Program-made: the position numbers and the translations under genes
NCBI GenBank assembly: GCA_001023535.1
Contig: CP011020.1
Span: 6,296,257 to 6,360,256, forward strand
Source: Pseudomonas chlororaphis
Lineage (GTDB): Bacteria; Pseudomonadota; Gammaproteobacteria; Pseudomonadales; Pseudomonadaceae
Length of the DNA: 64,000 nt
Reading direction: 5' to 3'
Notes under the pieces: generated by a model
What the model was told of the DNA's origin: nothing
The model's input: the letters and a program-made list of their open reading frames with translations, nothing else
Databases searched by the model: none
In this document: positions 1 through 9,406 of the stretch, piece by piece
Position numbering within the stretch: the first letter of the stretch is position 1
How the letters are laid out: each line of letters begins with the position of its first letter

Positions 1-2
1 TA

Positions 3-290
3 CTGGCTGGGATCAACCCCGCAAAAACCAAAATAGGATATTACGGCAAAGGGTTTTATTCTACACCGACCTATGAGCGGACGGTCGCCCACGGAAGCAA
101 AAGATTTGGTGTTTATGTGAACAACCATAAAGCACTAAAAGAAGGGCGGGATTATTCTTTTCATACTTCACGTGAAGGGAATTACGTGGAGCTGGTGCTT
201 AGATCTCCAGCCTTTGAATCTGCAAAAATACGAGAAGTCACCACGAAAAGTACTGTAATTCTTCCAAGACCACATGAAGCGCCCTACTGA
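3..290 (+). CDS. 3' end of an unidentified protein (partial at window start)
   Basis: An open frame enters from the left edge and stops with TGA at 288-290, giving about 95 C-terminal residues. I do not recognise the family with certainty. The stretch GYYGKGFYSTPT followed by an alanine-containing helix and a later YVELVL strand resembles the GKG(I/F)Y...A...E pattern of PARP/ART-fold ADP-ribosyltransferase domains, but the upstream catalytic part is outside the window. The segment is visibly AT-richer than the core genes to the right, as expected of accessory DNA. A hairpin at 430-453 probably ends the transcript. The ART idea is inference only. Confidence 0.6.
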   Translation: MAGINPAKTKIGYYGKGFYSTPTYERTVAHGSKRFGVYVNNHKALKEGRDYSFHTSREGNYVELVLRSPAFESAKIREVTTKSTVILPRPHEAPY

Positions 291-429
291 CATTATTCCG
301 GTGGTCAGACGAAAAATTACCAACCATCCGACTAGCCAAAGTTCGTAATTCATTCGTACCACCCAAATTTTTACTTCACTCTATTTGTCCCAACGAAAGT
401 CTGGACTTCTCGTCTAAGTAAAACAATCC

Positions 430-453
430 AAACCCGGCCTTTGGGTCGGGTTT
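430..453 (+). terminator. probable terminator of the partial gene
   Basis: A 7-bp perfect stem, AAACCCG (430-436) and CGGGTTT (447-453), ends in a short T run. It lies 140 bases after the stop codon at 290 and nothing else in the area needs it. Confidence 0.55.
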
Positions 454-649
454 GTCTATTGACACGTTGGCTGTCTTCTATCGAACTTCAACGTTATCCA
501 AACCCGATTCGCCAACAACGAACTCAGTTCGATCGGGTGGCAGCTGTAGCAGGTCAGTAGACCGGGATTCCAGCATAGCCGGCGCGCCGAAGCGCGCGGC
601 CAAGCGGCCTGGAATTCAGGGCTGGAGCTCTGTTTTTACCGAGTGCCTA

Positions 650-729
650 TCGCGAGCAAGCACTCCCACATTGGTTTTCGAGTACTCACAGATTCTGCGT
701 TCGCTGATCACCTGTGGGAGCGGGCGGTA
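650..729. repeat. degraded REP/BIME-type inverted repeat pair
   Basis: Two oppositely oriented copies of the repeat (core GGGAGCGGGCTTGCTCGCGA and its complement) face each other. The right-hand type lies at about 650-672 (TCGCGAGCAAGC then CTCCCACA) and the left-hand type at about 711-729 (CCTGTGGGAGCGGGCGG). Both have point changes relative to the intact copy at 40277-40365. Such elements are common between Pseudomonas genes and never interrupt one in this window. Confidence 0.6.
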
Positions 730-752
730 TGCCTGTTTACATCAACGCAGGA

Positions 753-959
753 TCAAACATCGTGCCAAACGCTGGCCTCGGTAACCCTGGCGTCAATGTA
801 CCGCTTCACCTCACCCAAGTCCGAGTAAAGCGCGCTGCGCTCGCCATTGCCAAACATGAAGTAATACTGCCCGCCGCCGCCATAGGGATCGTGCGGCTTA
901 CGCATAATGTCCAGATTCTTATAGGTCTCGATAAGTGAATCCGCGGCAAAATCAACCAT
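753..959 (-). CDS. small hypothetical protein, 68 aa
   Basis: This short frame begins with ATG at 957-959. It is preceded on the minus strand by AAGGGAG about seven bases upstream, a good ribosome binding site. The protein has no membrane segment or signal peptide. It contains a glycine-rich turn (PYGGGGQYYFMFGNG) and a C-terminal helix (LGEVKRYIDARV), which looks like a small folded cytosolic protein. I do not recognise a family or function. No neighbour on the same strand is close enough to suggest an operon. The binding site and composition favour a real gene over a chance frame. Confidence 0.55.
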   Translation of the reverse strand: MVDFAADSLIETYKNLDIMRKPHDPYGGGGQYYFMFGNGERSALYSDLGEVKRYIDARVTEASVWHDV

Positions 960-1497
960 GATATAGCTCCCTTACAATGAGACTATCCAGGCCGGCAAAC
1001 CCGGCAGGGATGGACTGTCTGAGGTGCCAGGTCGTACACCATCGTCCACCGGCACCGCCGTGAACGTCCCCTACCAACAGCTCGATACTTGGGCGAGCGT
1101 CACGTTTTATAACTTCGTGATCTCCGTGCTTGCGCAAGTACGATTTTCCGGTCCTAGGAAAGGGGGCGACGAAGTCATTAGGGGCCGGGTAGGACGACAT
1201 GGCTACTGTAAGAACTTACAGACCCGCAGAATTCTAGATAAATGGTCGGGGATGGAGCTCTCGCTCAGGTGGGAAGTGTTCGTCAGAACGTTTGCAGTTG
1301 CATTGGGTTTCGGGCCGCTTCGCAGCCCGGCGGGAGCAGCTCCCTCGCCACGGGGTGCAGGGCAGTTGGACAGGTGTTGTTGGTCAGTTCGTCTCGCGAG
1401 CAGGCTCGCTCCCACACAGGGCCAGTGGTGTTTAGGGAACCAATGTGGGGCGAGCTTTTTTGTCACAGGGCTTTGGTTGAGCAAATCGCTGGCCGTT
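960..1497. other. 538-base stretch without a supported gene
   Basis: It separates the 68-aa gene from htrB. Its left part would carry the promoter of the small gene. Its right part holds a second REP-type repeat pair (about 1330-1417) placed after the htrB stop codon. Open frames here lack ribosome binding sites. Confidence 0.45.
1330..1417. repeat. REP/BIME-type inverted repeat pair downstream of htrB
   Basis: The arms are a shortened copy near 1330-1350 (CGGGAGCAGCTCCCTCGCC) and a longer one near 1393-1417 (TCGCGAGCAGGCTCGCTCC then CACA), in opposite orientation. The pair lies in the 3' flank of htrB and could stabilise or end its transcript. Confidence 0.6.
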
Positions 1498-2385
1498 TCA
1501 GTACCACCGCGCCTCGCCCGGCGGGCGTTTCTTGAAGCGTTTCATGCTCCACATGTATTGGCTGGGGTAGGCGCGCACGTAGCGCTCCACCACTTGGCTC
1601 ATGGCGGCGCAGGCGGTTTCGGTGTCGGTGCTGTACATGGCCTCGGGGGCGGCTTCGAGGATGACTTTGTAGCCGGAGCCGTCCGGCAGGCGTAGGGCGT
1701 GGAGGAAAACGCCGACCGCTTTGCCGCCGGCGAGCATGTTGGGCACGAACTTGCTGGTCAGGGCCTGGGTGGCGAAGAAGGGCACGAAGATCCCGGCGGA
1801 TTCGGCCGGTTCCGGGTCGGCGGGGATGCCCACCTGGCCGCCCTTGCGCACTTCCTTGATGACGCTGAGGATGCCTTCCTTGGTGGACGCCGCGACTTTG
1901 TTGCCCAGCTGCACCCGCTGTTTCTGCAGCAGTTCATCCACAGCCTTGAGCTTGGGCGGGCGGTAGAAAATGATCGGTTTGCACTGGCTGCAATAGAAGT
2001 GGTTGAGCACTTCCCAATTGCCCAGGTGGCTGGTGATGCCCACCACGCCTTTGCCGGACGCCAGGGCTTCTTTCAAGACGTCCAGGCCTTCGACTTCGCG
2101 CACCAGTTCGATGGAGCGCTGGGCCGGCCAGATCCAGGCGCAGGCGCTTTCGGTCAGGGATTTGCCAATGTCCTTGAGGCTCTGGCCCACCAGGCGTTCG
2201 CGCTCGGCCGGGTCCATCTCGGGAAAGCATTTGGCGAGGTTGATCCGCACCACGTCGCGGGAACGGTTGGGCAGCTTCCACATGAGCCAGCCAATGGCCG
2301 ACCCCACCGCTTGCACCGCCCGCCAGGGCAGCAGCGCAAACAACCGCAGAGCGCCGACCAGCAAGGCGCCTTTCAACTTATCCAC
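1498..2385 (-). CDS. htrB: lipid A biosynthesis lauroyl-type acyltransferase, 295 aa
   Basis: This is a late lipid A acyltransferase of the LpxL/HtrB family, which transfers a secondary acyl chain from acyl-ACP to lipid A at the inner face of the inner membrane. The family HX4-5E motif is visible as HLGNWE near residue 118. A hydrophobic N-terminal segment (residues 8-20) anchors the protein. Length is normal for the family. The start is GTG at 2383-2385, set by AGGAG just upstream. A perfect DnaA box (2378-2386) covers this start codon. In P. aeruginosa the gene in this position (next to tag) is the HtrB homologue. Which acyl chain it adds cannot be read from the sequence. Confidence 0.9.
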   Translation of the reverse strand: MDKLKGALLVGALRLFALLPWRAVQAVGSAIGWLMWKLPNRSRDVVRINLAKCFPEMDPAERERLVGQSLKDIGKSLTESACAWIWPAQRSIELVREVEGLDVLKEALASGKGVVGITSHLGNWEVLNHFYCSQCKPIIFYRPPKLKAVDELLQKQRVQLGNKVAASTKEGILSVIKEVRKGGQVGIPADPEPAESAGIFVPFFATQALTSKFVPNMLAGGKAVGVFLHALRLPDGSGYKVILEAAPEAMYSTDTETACAAMSQVVERYVRAYPSQYMWSMKRFKKRPPGEARWY

Positions 2386-2428
2386 AGGTCACTCCTGAAT
2401 TCATGGGCCGTGTCGCGAGCCGGCTATT

Positions 2429-2986
2429 CTAACCGCCGTTTGACAACTCGGCGTAGCGGTCGCAATCCTGCGTGTGGTCCATGACCATGCCCGAGGCCTG
2501 CATGAAGGCGTAGCAAATGGTCGGCCCGACGAAAGTGAAGCCGGCCTTTTTCAGGCCCTTGCTCATCTGCACTGCTTCGGGCGTGATGGCCGGCACTTCG
2601 GTGCGATCCTTGAAATGGTTGATGAGGGGTTTGTCACCGACGAACGACCAGAGGAACGCTACCGGGTCTTCCAGCGCCAGCCAGGCCTGGGCATTGCGGC
2701 GCGCGGCCTTGAGCTTGAGGCGGTTGCGGATGATGCCGGGGTCCTGCATCAAGTCCTCGATCTCGGCGTCGCTCATCTGCGCCACCCGCTGTACGTCGAA
2801 GTTGTACAGCACCTCGCGGTAGTGGGCGCGTTTACGCAACACGGTGATCCAGGACAGCCCCGCCTGGAACCCTTCGAGCAAAAGCAACTCGAACAAACCC
2901 TGCGCATCGCGCAGCGGCGTCCCCCACTCCTGATCGTGATAGGCCATGTACAACGGATCTTCGGTACACCAAAAGCAGCGTGGCAT
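2429..2986 (-). CDS. tag: DNA-3-methyladenine glycosylase I, 185 aa
   Basis: Tag removes 3-methyladenine from alkylated DNA as the first step of base excision repair. The protein matches E. coli Tag along its length: MPRCFW at the start, [12 protein letters not shown], the [17 protein letters not shown] segment with the conserved glutamate, LWSFVG, and [18 protein letters not shown]. The zinc-binding set is present: Cys4, His17, and the His and Cys of the C-terminal DHTQDC. The frame stays open far upstream, but homology and a GGAG ribosome site place the ATG at 2984-2986. It is divergent from glyQ, with 81 bases between the starts. Confidence 0.95.
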   Translation of the reverse strand: MPRCFWCTEDPLYMAYHDQEWGTPLRDAQGLFELLLLEGFQAGLSWITVLRKRAHYREVLYNFDVQRVAQMSDAEIEDLMQDPGIIRNRLKLKAARRNAQAWLALEDPVAFLWSFVGDKPLINHFKDRTEVPAITPEAVQMSKGLKKAGFTFVGPTICYAFMQASGMVMDHTQDCDRYAELSNGG

Positions 2987-3067
2987 AAGGCTCCAGGGGG
3001 CGTGCGCACGAACGAATCGGGTATACTCCCGCTCTTTAAATCGCAGCCCAAGAAACAGGTGAATTTC

Positions 3068-4021
3068 GTGAGCCAGCCTACGCCAGCCGTGCGTACCTTC
3101 CAAGACTTGATCCTCGCCCTCCAGCAATACTGGGCCGAGCAAGGTTGCGTGGTACTTCAGCCCTACGATATGGAAGTAGGCGCCGGCACTTTCCACACCG
3201 CCACATTTCTGCGTGCCATCGGCCCGGAAACCTGGAACGCCGCCTACGTGCAGCCCAGCCGCCGCCCGACTGACGGCCGCTACGGCGAGAACCCGAACCG
3301 TCTGCAGCACTATTACCAGTTCCAGGTGGTCCTGAAGCCGAATCCGGAAAACTTCCAGGAACTGTACCTGGGCTCCCTCAAGCACGTGGGCCTCGACCCG
3401 CTGGTGCACGACATCCGTTTCGTCGAGGACAACTGGGAATCGCCGACCCTGGGCGCCTGGGGCCTGGGCTGGGAAGTCTGGCTCAACGGCATGGAAGTGA
3501 CCCAGTTCACCTACTTCCAGCAGGCGGGCGGCATCGAGTGCTACCCGGTTACCGGCGAGATCACCTACGGCCTGGAACGCCTGGCCATGTACCTGCAAGG
3601 CGTGGATTCGGTCTACGACCTGGTCTGGGCCGACGGCCCGTTCGGCAAGGTGACCTACGGCGACGTGTTCCACCAGAACGAAGTGGAACAATCGACCTAT
3701 AACTTCGAACACGCCAACGTCGACAAGCTGTTCGAGCTGTTCGATTTCTACGAAAGCGAAGCCAAGCGCCTGATCGAACTGGATCAGCCGCTGCCGTTGC
3801 CGAGCTATGAAATGGTGTTGAAGGCGTCCCATACCTTCAACCTGCTGGACGCACGCCGGGCGATTTCCGTGACCGCGCGCCAGCAATACATCCTGCGTGT
3901 ACGCACCCTGGCGCGTTCCGTTGCGCAAGCCTACCTGCTGGCCCGTGCCAAGCTGGGCTTCCCGATGGCGACCCCGGACCTGCGTGATGAAGTGTTGGCT
4001 AAGCTGGAGGCTGCACAATGA
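3068..4021 (+). CDS. glyQ: glycyl-tRNA synthetase alpha subunit, 317 aa
   Basis: This is the catalytic alpha chain of the bacterial alpha2-beta2 glycyl-tRNA synthetase. It activates glycine with ATP and charges tRNA-Gly in the cytosol. Class II synthetase features are visible, such as [26 protein letters not shown] and the motif-3 region [13 protein letters not shown]. The frame is open well upstream, but homology starts at [16 protein letters not shown] at 3068-3070, preceded by AGGTGA, is therefore the start. The stop overlaps the glyS start by four bases (ATGA), which suggests translational coupling between the two subunits. Confidence 0.97.
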   Translation: MSQPTPAVRTFQDLILALQQYWAEQGCVVLQPYDMEVGAGTFHTATFLRAIGPETWNAAYVQPSRRPTDGRYGENPNRLQHYYQFQVVLKPNPENFQELYLGSLKHVGLDPLVHDIRFVEDNWESPTLGAWGLGWEVWLNGMEVTQFTYFQQAGGIECYPVTGEITYGLERLAMYLQGVDSVYDLVWADGPFGKVTYGDVFHQNEVEQSTYNFEHANVDKLFELFDFYESEAKRLIELDQPLPLPSYEMVLKASHTFNLLDARRAISVTARQQYILRVRTLARSVAQAYLLARAKLGFPMATPDLRDEVLAKLEAAQ

Positions 4022-6072
4022 GTGCTCAAGATTTCCTGGTTGAATTGGGCACCGAAGAACTGCCACCCAAAGCCCTGAACACCCTGGCCGATGCGTTCCT
4101 GGCCGGTATCGACAAAGGCCTGCAAGCCGCTGGCCTGAGCTACGAAGCCAAGCAGGTATTCGCCGCGCCGCGCCGCCTGGCCGTGTTGATCACCGCCCTG
4201 GCGACCCAACAACCGGACCGCAGCATCAACCTCGACGGCCCGCCACGCCAGGCCGCGTTCGATGCCGACGGTAACCCGACCCAGGCCGCCCTGGGCTTCG
4301 CCAAGAAGTGCGGCGTGGACCTGAGTGAAATCGACCAGAGCGGTCCGAAACTGCGCTACAGCCAAAGCATCAAGGGCAAGCCGACCGCCAGCCTGCTGCC
4401 GACCATCGTCGAAGATTCGCTGAACGACCTGCCGATTCCCAAGCGCATGCGCTGGGCCGCGCGCAAGGAAGAGTTCGTGCGTCCGACCCAATGGCTGGTG
4501 ATGCTGTTGGGCGACCAGGTGATCGATTGCACGATCCTGGCCCAGAAGGCCGGGCGCGACTCCCGTGGCCACCGTTTCCATCATCCGCAGAGCGTGCGCA
4601 TCACCTCGCCGGCCAACTACCTGGCCGACCTGCGTGCCGCGTATGTGCTGGCCGACGCCAACGAGCGTCGCGAGCTGATCAGCAAGCGCACCGAAGAGCT
4701 GGCCACCCGCCAGGAAGGCACCGCCATCGTGCCGCCAAGCCTGCTGGACGAAGTGACCGCGCTGGTGGAATGGCCAGTGCCGCTGGTGTGCTCGTTCGAG
4801 GAACGTTTCCTTGAAGTGCCGCAGGAAGCGCTGATCACCACCATGCAGGACAACCAGAAGTACTTCTGCCTGCTGGACGCCGAAGGCAAGTTGCTGCCGC
4901 GTTTCATCACCGTCGCCAACATCGAGAGCAAGGATCCGGCACAGATCATCGCCGGTAACGAGAAGGTCGTGCGCCCGCGCCTGACCGACGCCGAGTTCTT
5001 CTTCAAGCAAGACAAGAAACAACCCCTGGAAAGCTTCAACGAGCGCCTCAAGAACGTGGTGTTCCAGGAAAAACTCGGCAGCGTCTACGACAAGGCCGAG
5101 CGCGTGTCGAAACTGGCGGCGTTCATTGCCCCGCGCATCGGTGGCGACGCCCAGCGCGCGGCCCGCGCCGGCATCCTGTCCAAGTGCGACCTGTCCACCG
5201 AGATGGTCGGTGAGTTCCCGGAGATGCAAGGTATCGCCGGTTACTATTACGCCCTCAACGACGGCGAACCGCAGGACGTGGCCCTGGCCCTGAACGAGCA
5301 ATACATGCCCCGTGGTGCCGGCGCTGAACTGCCGACCACCCTGACCGGCGCGGCCGTGGCGATCGCCGACAAGCTCGACACCCTGGTCGGCATCTTCGGC
5401 ATCGGCATGTTGCCCACCGGCAGCAAGGACCCGTATGCCCTGCGTCGTGCGGCGCTGGGCGTGTTGCGGATCCTGATCGACAAGCAGCTGGACCTGGACC
5501 TGAACGATGCGGTGGCCTTCGCCGTCAACGCGTTCGGCAGCAAGGTCAAGGCCGCCGGCCTGGCCGATGCGGTGCTGGAGTTCATCTTCGACCGTCTGCG
5601 CGCGCGTTATGAAGACGAAGGCGTCGACGTCGCCACCTACCTGTCGGTGCGTGCCCTGAAGCCGGGCTCGGCCCTGGACTTCGACCAGCGCGTGCAAGCG
5701 GTGCAGGCGTTCCGCAAGCTGCCGGAAGCGGCGGCATTGGCGGCGGTGAACAAGCGTGTGTCGAACCTGCTGGGCAAGGCCGAAGGCAACATCGCGGCCA
5801 CCGTCGAAGCCAAGTACTTCGACAACGCCAACGAGTTCTCCCTGTATTCGGCGATCCAGCAGGCTGACCAGGCGGTCCAGCCGATGGCGGCGGCGCGTCA
5901 GTACAGCGAAACCCTGGCACGCCTGGCGGCACTGCGCGAGCCGGTGGATGCGTTTTTCGAAGCGGTGATGGTCAATGCCGAAGACGCCAACGTGCGGGCC
6001 AACCGCTACGCGCTGCTGGCGCGCCTGCGTGGCCTGTTCCTCGGCGTTGCCGACATTTCGCTGCTGGGGTAA
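4018..6072 (+). CDS. glyS: glycyl-tRNA synthetase beta subunit, 684 aa
   Basis: The beta chain binds tRNA and completes the tetrameric glycyl-tRNA synthetase with GlyQ. The N-terminus ([17 protein letters not shown]) is the family signature. The central part contains the HD-like region, and the C-terminus ends with the DALR-type anticodon-binding segment ([22 protein letters not shown]). The 684-residue length is normal. It begins inside the glyQ stop codon and ends three bases before gmhB, so glyQ-glyS-gmhB-plsC probably form one transcript. Confidence 0.97.
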   Translation: MSAQDFLVELGTEELPPKALNTLADAFLAGIDKGLQAAGLSYEAKQVFAAPRRLAVLITALATQQPDRSINLDGPPRQAAFDADGNPTQAALGFAKKCGVDLSEIDQSGPKLRYSQSIKGKPTASLLPTIVEDSLNDLPIPKRMRWAARKEEFVRPTQWLVMLLGDQVIDCTILAQKAGRDSRGHRFHHPQSVRITSPANYLADLRAAYVLADANERRELISKRTEELATRQEGTAIVPPSLLDEVTALVEWPVPLVCSFEERFLEVPQEALITTMQDNQKYFCLLDAEGKLLPRFITVANIESKDPAQIIAGNEKVVRPRLTDAEFFFKQDKKQPLESFNERLKNVVFQEKLGSVYDKAERVSKLAAFIAPRIGGDAQRAARAGILSKCDLSTEMVGEFPEMQGIAGYYYALNDGEPQDVALALNEQYMPRGAGAELPTTLTGAAVAIADKLDTLVGIFGIGMLPTGSKDPYALRRAALGVLRILIDKQLDLDLNDAVAFAVNAFGSKVKAAGLADAVLEFIFDRLRARYEDEGVDVATYLSVRALKPGSALDFDQRVQAVQAFRKLPEAAALAAVNKRVSNLLGKAEGNIAATVEAKYFDNANEFSLYSAIQQADQAVQPMAAARQYSETLARLAALREPVDAFFEAVMVNAEDANVRANRYALLARLRGLFLGVADISLLG

Positions 6073-6075
6073 ACC

Positions 6076-6609
6076 TTGAAACTGCTGATTCTCGATCGGG
6101 ACGGGGTGATCAATCACGACTCCGACGCTTACATCAAATCGGTGCAGGAGTGGTTGCCACTCCCCGGTTCGATCGAAGCCATCGCGCAGTTGAGCAAGGC
6201 CGGCTGGACGGTGGCGGTCGCCACCAACCAGTCGGGCATTGCCCGCGGTTACTACGACCTCGCCGTGCTCGAGGCCATGCATGAGCGCTTGCGCGCATTG
6301 GTGGCCGAGCAGGGCGGGGAAGTCGGGCTGATCGTCTATTGCCCCCATGGGCCGGATGAAGGTTGCGATTGCCGCAAACCCAAGCCGGGCATGTTGAAGG
6401 CCATTGCCGAGCATTATGCGACACCGCTGGCGGGTGTGTGGTTCGTCGGCGACAGCCTCGGTGACCTGGAGGCAGCCAAGGCCGTCGATTGTCAGCCAGT
6501 TTTGGTAAAAACCGGGAAAGGCGAAAAGACCCTGGGCAAGACCCTACCGGTGGGCACCTTGATTTTTGACGACCTGGCGGCAGTTGCCGCTGAACTTATC
6601 CACAATTAG
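6076..6609 (+). CDS. gmhB: D-glycero-beta-D-manno-heptose-1,7-bisphosphate 7-phosphatase, 177 aa
   Basis: This HAD-superfamily phosphatase removes the 7-phosphate in the ADP-heptose pathway that supplies the LPS inner core. The nucleophile motif DRDGVIN is at residues 7-13, motif II is ATNQSG, and the zinc-loop set with CDCRKPKPGM follows. The last motif is FVGDSLGDLEAA. The start is TTG at 6076, three bases after glyS, because no ATG is available before the catalytic motif. The last codons contain a perfect DnaA box (6596-6604). Small GmhB-like phosphatases can act on other sugar bisphosphates, so the exact substrate is inferred from family and neighbours. Confidence 0.9.
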   Translation: MKLLILDRDGVINHDSDAYIKSVQEWLPLPGSIEAIAQLSKAGWTVAVATNQSGIARGYYDLAVLEAMHERLRALVAEQGGEVGLIVYCPHGPDEGCDCRKPKPGMLKAIAEHYATPLAGVWFVGDSLGDLEAAKAVDCQPVLVKTGKGEKTLGKTLPVGTLIFDDLAAVAAELIHN

Positions 6610-6688
6610 AGCTCCCACGACATCCTGACAAGGAATGTTCGGGAAGCGCTTGAACAGGCGGGCATTGCCCGCAACGGTAAACGCCGCT

Positions 6689-7468
6689 ATGTCGATATTG
6701 CAGGCCATCAGAACCTTTCTCTTTTACCTGCTGCTGGGCACCAGTTCCTTGCTGTGGTGCACCTTGAGTTTCTTTATCGCGCCTTTCCTGCCGTTCAAGG
6801 CGCGCTACCGCTTCATCAATGTCTACTGGTGCCGTTGCGCACTGTGGCTGAGCAAAGTGTTCCTGGGCATTCGCTATGAAGTGAAGGGCGCCGAGCACGT
6901 GCCTGACCGGCCCTGCGTGATCCAGTCCAACCACCAGAGCACCTGGGAAACCTTCTTCCTGTCGGCTTACTTCGAACCGCTGAGCCAGGTGCTCAAGCGT
7001 GAACTGTTGTTCGTGCCATTTTTCGGCTGGGCCATGGCCATGCTGCGACCAATCGCCATCGACCGCGACAACCCCAAGGCCGCCCTCAAGCAGGTGGCAC
7101 AAAAGGGCGACGAACTGCTCAAGGACAACGTCTGGGTGTTGATCTTTCCGGAAGGCACCCGGGTTCCCTATGGAACGGTCGGCAAGTTTTCCCGCAGCGG
7201 TTCGGCCTTGGCGGTGAATGCCGACCTGCCTGTACTGCCGATTGCACACAATGCCGGCAAATTCTGGCCCAAGGCGGGCTGGGTTCGTACGCCCGGCGTC
7301 ATCACCGTAGTCATCGGCGCGCCGATGTATGCCGAGGGCACCGGGCCTCGCGCCATTGCCAACCTGAACGACCGGGTCCAGGCCTGGAACGAGCAAACGC
7401 AACGGGAAATGGGTTCGCTGCCGTCCACCCCCGCAGCGCCGGCCGCCACGGATCAGATTGCTGTCTGA
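6689..7468 (+). CDS. plsC: 1-acyl-sn-glycerol-3-phosphate acyltransferase, about 259 aa
   Basis: PlsC/LptA-type enzymes acylate lysophosphatidic acid at the inner membrane to make phosphatidic acid. The N-terminus has a hydrophobic anchor (FLFYLLLG then LLWCTLSFFIAPFL). The acyltransferase block I is SNHQSTWETFF, with glutamate where many family members have aspartate, and the FPEGTR block follows. The frame is open from 6635, but homologues start at the MSILQAIRTFLF equivalent, so ATG 6689 is preferred although its ribosome site is weak. It ends the glyQS-gmhB-plsC run and converges with the histidine kinase gene. Confidence 0.88.
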   Translation: MSILQAIRTFLFYLLLGTSSLLWCTLSFFIAPFLPFKARYRFINVYWCRCALWLSKVFLGIRYEVKGAEHVPDRPCVIQSNHQSTWETFFLSAYFEPLSQVLKRELLFVPFFGWAMAMLRPIAIDRDNPKAALKQVAQKGDELLKDNVWVLIFPEGTRVPYGTVGKFSRSGSALAVNADLPVLPIAHNAGKFWPKAGWVRTPGVITVVIGAPMYAEGTGPRAIANLNDRVQAWNEQTQREMGSLPSTPAAPAATDQIAV

Positions 7469-7586
7469 GATCTGTGGATAACCTGTGTACCGTTTTTTTG
7501 AAATCCGTTGCCTTTGTGTTTTAACTCTATGTTTTTAATGCATATTTCATAAACACATAAAAGCAGCTTCAACGTGCATAAGTTTT

Positions 7587-9143
7587 TTATAGCGGCGAAG
7601 GATCGGCGCTTTGCGCTGCCATCCTCCAATCCTCCAGCAGTGGAAAACCCAAGCTGAACGTCGTGCCTTGGCCCACCACGCTGCGGCACTCGATTTGCCC
7701 GCCGTGGCGGTCCACCACCGCCTTGACCATCGACAGTCCCAGTCCGACGCCGTCCACACCGTGAGCCGACGAAAACCGTCGGTACTGGCTGAACAAAGCC
7801 GGTAACTCTTCGGCGCCGATCCCTTTGCCCTGGTCCGTCACATCGCATGTCAGACGCCCTTGGGCGCAATGAACACGCAGGGCTATGCGGGTGTCCGAGG
7901 CGCTGTACTTGATGGCGTTCTCCAGCAGATTGAACAGCGCCCGCGTCAGCAACGCCTGGTCGGCCCGCACCATGGCCTCTTCATCGTCCATTTCGTGAAC
8001 CAGTTGGATGCGCTTTGCCTGGGCCAGTGGCAAGGCTTGGTCGATTACGTCCAACACCAACATGGCGAACAACGTCGGTTGGAACTGGTACGCCTCGGAC
8101 TCGGCCCTGGCCAGTTGCACAAAGCCATCCGTCAGTTCCAGGGCACGCCGCACCTGACGCTCGATCTGGTCGAACAGCGGCGTGTTCTCGCCCAGTTGAT
8201 GCCGTTGGACGTCCAACAGCGCCAAGATCGCCGAGTGTGGTGCACGCAGGTCGTGGGAGAGAAAACGCAGCATGACGCTGCGCTGCTCTTCGGCTTCGCG
8301 TTCCACGCTGAGGTCGATGAGGCTGAGCAACCAGCCAATCGGCGCATCACCGTCGACCGGCAGCAACGCAGCCCTGTCCAGGCGCAGACTGCGCTCGCGG
8401 ACATCGCGAAACTCCAGCAACGGTAATGTGGATAACCGATGGCGCGCGCCCGGTTCAAGGCCCGGATAACCCAGCTCAGCGAGATGCTCGAGCACATCGC
8501 CGCCCGCCAGGCCGTGGCCGAACAGCTCGCGGGCCTTGCGATTGCCCAGCAACAACTTGCCTTGGGGGTCGCTGATCATCGTCGCCACCGGCAGGTATTC
8601 GAGGCCATCGGCAATGAAGCGGCGCGTGTCACGGGTTCGGCTCATGGCTTGTTCCAGGGCCATGATCTGGCCCTGCAAGCGGTCACTGCCCAAATAGGGT
8701 GCCCGGCGCCGTTCCGGGAACACCTTCGGCTCCGAATCCAGGCGCGCCAGTTCCCAGCCGAAATAGGCCAGCACCACGCTCAGGCGCCGCCAGTTCCAGA
8801 TCAGGTAACCGAACAGAATGCCCAGCACACTGGCCATCGGCGACCACCACCAGCCGCGAATGGCCAATACCGCGCTGATCAACAACGCCAGGCTCATGCC
8901 TCCCACCGTTGCCCACAGCGCCAGGCGCGGGCGCCATAGCAGCAAGCCCAATACACACGCCACCAAGCCAACCGAAAGCAGGGCGGCCAGGGGGCCGTTG
9001 CGCGGCGACTGGCCGCTGAAGGACAACAGGGCGGTCAAGGGTAACAACAGCAGACTTATCCACAACCATTCGCGCATCAACTGGCGAAACAAGCGTTGGA
9101 CCTGGGTGGGCTCCCGACTTTCACGGCGCCGCTGGTGGCTCAT
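7587..9143 (-). CDS. membrane sensor histidine kinase, CHASE2-kinase-like without the periplasmic domain, 518 aa
   Basis: The N-terminus has four likely membrane helices (about residues 25-42, 50-70, 73-95 and 100-117), then a PAS-like segment (about 175-280) and a kinase core. The phosphoacceptor is His297 in FLSHDLRAPHS. The N box (NLLENAIKYS), G1 (DQGKGIG) and G2 (GVGLGLSM) are intact, so the kinase should be active. The membrane part, ending in RGWWWSPM...YLIWNWRRL, resembles the segment that follows a CHASE2 sensor domain, and REWLWISLLLLPLTA resembles the segment before it. No CHASE2 domain lies between them. The response regulator at 9407 is divergent and is the probable partner. The signal is unknown. 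Confidence 0.85.
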   Translation of the reverse strand: MSHQRRRESREPTQVQRLFRQLMREWLWISLLLLPLTALLSFSGQSPRNGPLAALLSVGLVACVLGLLLWRPRLALWATVGGMSLALLISAVLAIRGWWWSPMASVLGILFGYLIWNWRRLSVVLAYFGWELARLDSEPKVFPERRRAPYLGSDRLQGQIMALEQAMSRTRDTRRFIADGLEYLPVATMISDPQGKLLLGNRKARELFGHGLAGGDVLEHLAELGYPGLEPGARHRLSTLPLLEFRDVRERSLRLDRAALLPVDGDAPIGWLLSLIDLSVEREAEEQRSVMLRFLSHDLRAPHSAILALLDVQRHQLGENTPLFDQIERQVRRALELTDGFVQLARAESEAYQFQPTLFAMLVLDVIDQALPLAQAKRIQLVHEMDDEEAMVRADQALLTRALFNLLENAIKYSASDTRIALRVHCAQGRLTCDVTDQGKGIGAEELPALFSQYRRFSSAHGVDGVGLGLSMVKAVVDRHGGQIECRSVVGQGTTFSLGFPLLEDWRMAAQSADPSPL

Positions 9144-9406
9144 GGGCCACCTGTTCGAGCAGTACGGCTGGGGATATCGCGCATGGTGACAGGTCAGATC
9201 GGCAGGGGGAGTAAGAATAGGGTTTGCATATGGGGTTTGTCAGTAAGCACTGTGGAAGCGAGCTTGGGTCATCAGGTGCAACGCCGCTACCTTTCCCTCC
9301 GTGCCGAGAGTGGTTATTGTCTTGCAGCCAGCGACAGGGGCCGGCCGAAATCGACTGCCGCGCCACCTGATGATGTCCGCTACCCGAGATCAAGGAATCG
9401 CATCCC

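Larger units (their letters stand above)
291..752. other. 462-base non-coding stretch
   Basis: No open frame here has a convincing start or protein-like composition. The stretch contains the terminator hairpin at 430-453 and, at its right end, the REP-type repeat pair listed separately. The rest holds nothing I can name. Confidence 0.5.

Noticed and set aside
952..1200. 82-codon minus-strand frame overlapping the start of the small gene at 753-959
   Set aside because: No ribosome binding site, overlaps the start region of a better-supported gene, and no recognisable pattern.
2987..4066. Upstream extension of the tag frame across glyQ
   Set aside because: Homology to Tag begins at the ATG at 2984-2986; the rest is antisense to glyQ.
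3931..6414. 827-codon open frame on the minus strand opposite glyS
   Set aside because: It is a shadow of the GC-rich glyS frame; composition is His/Gln/Arg-rich and unlike any family, and glyS is certain.
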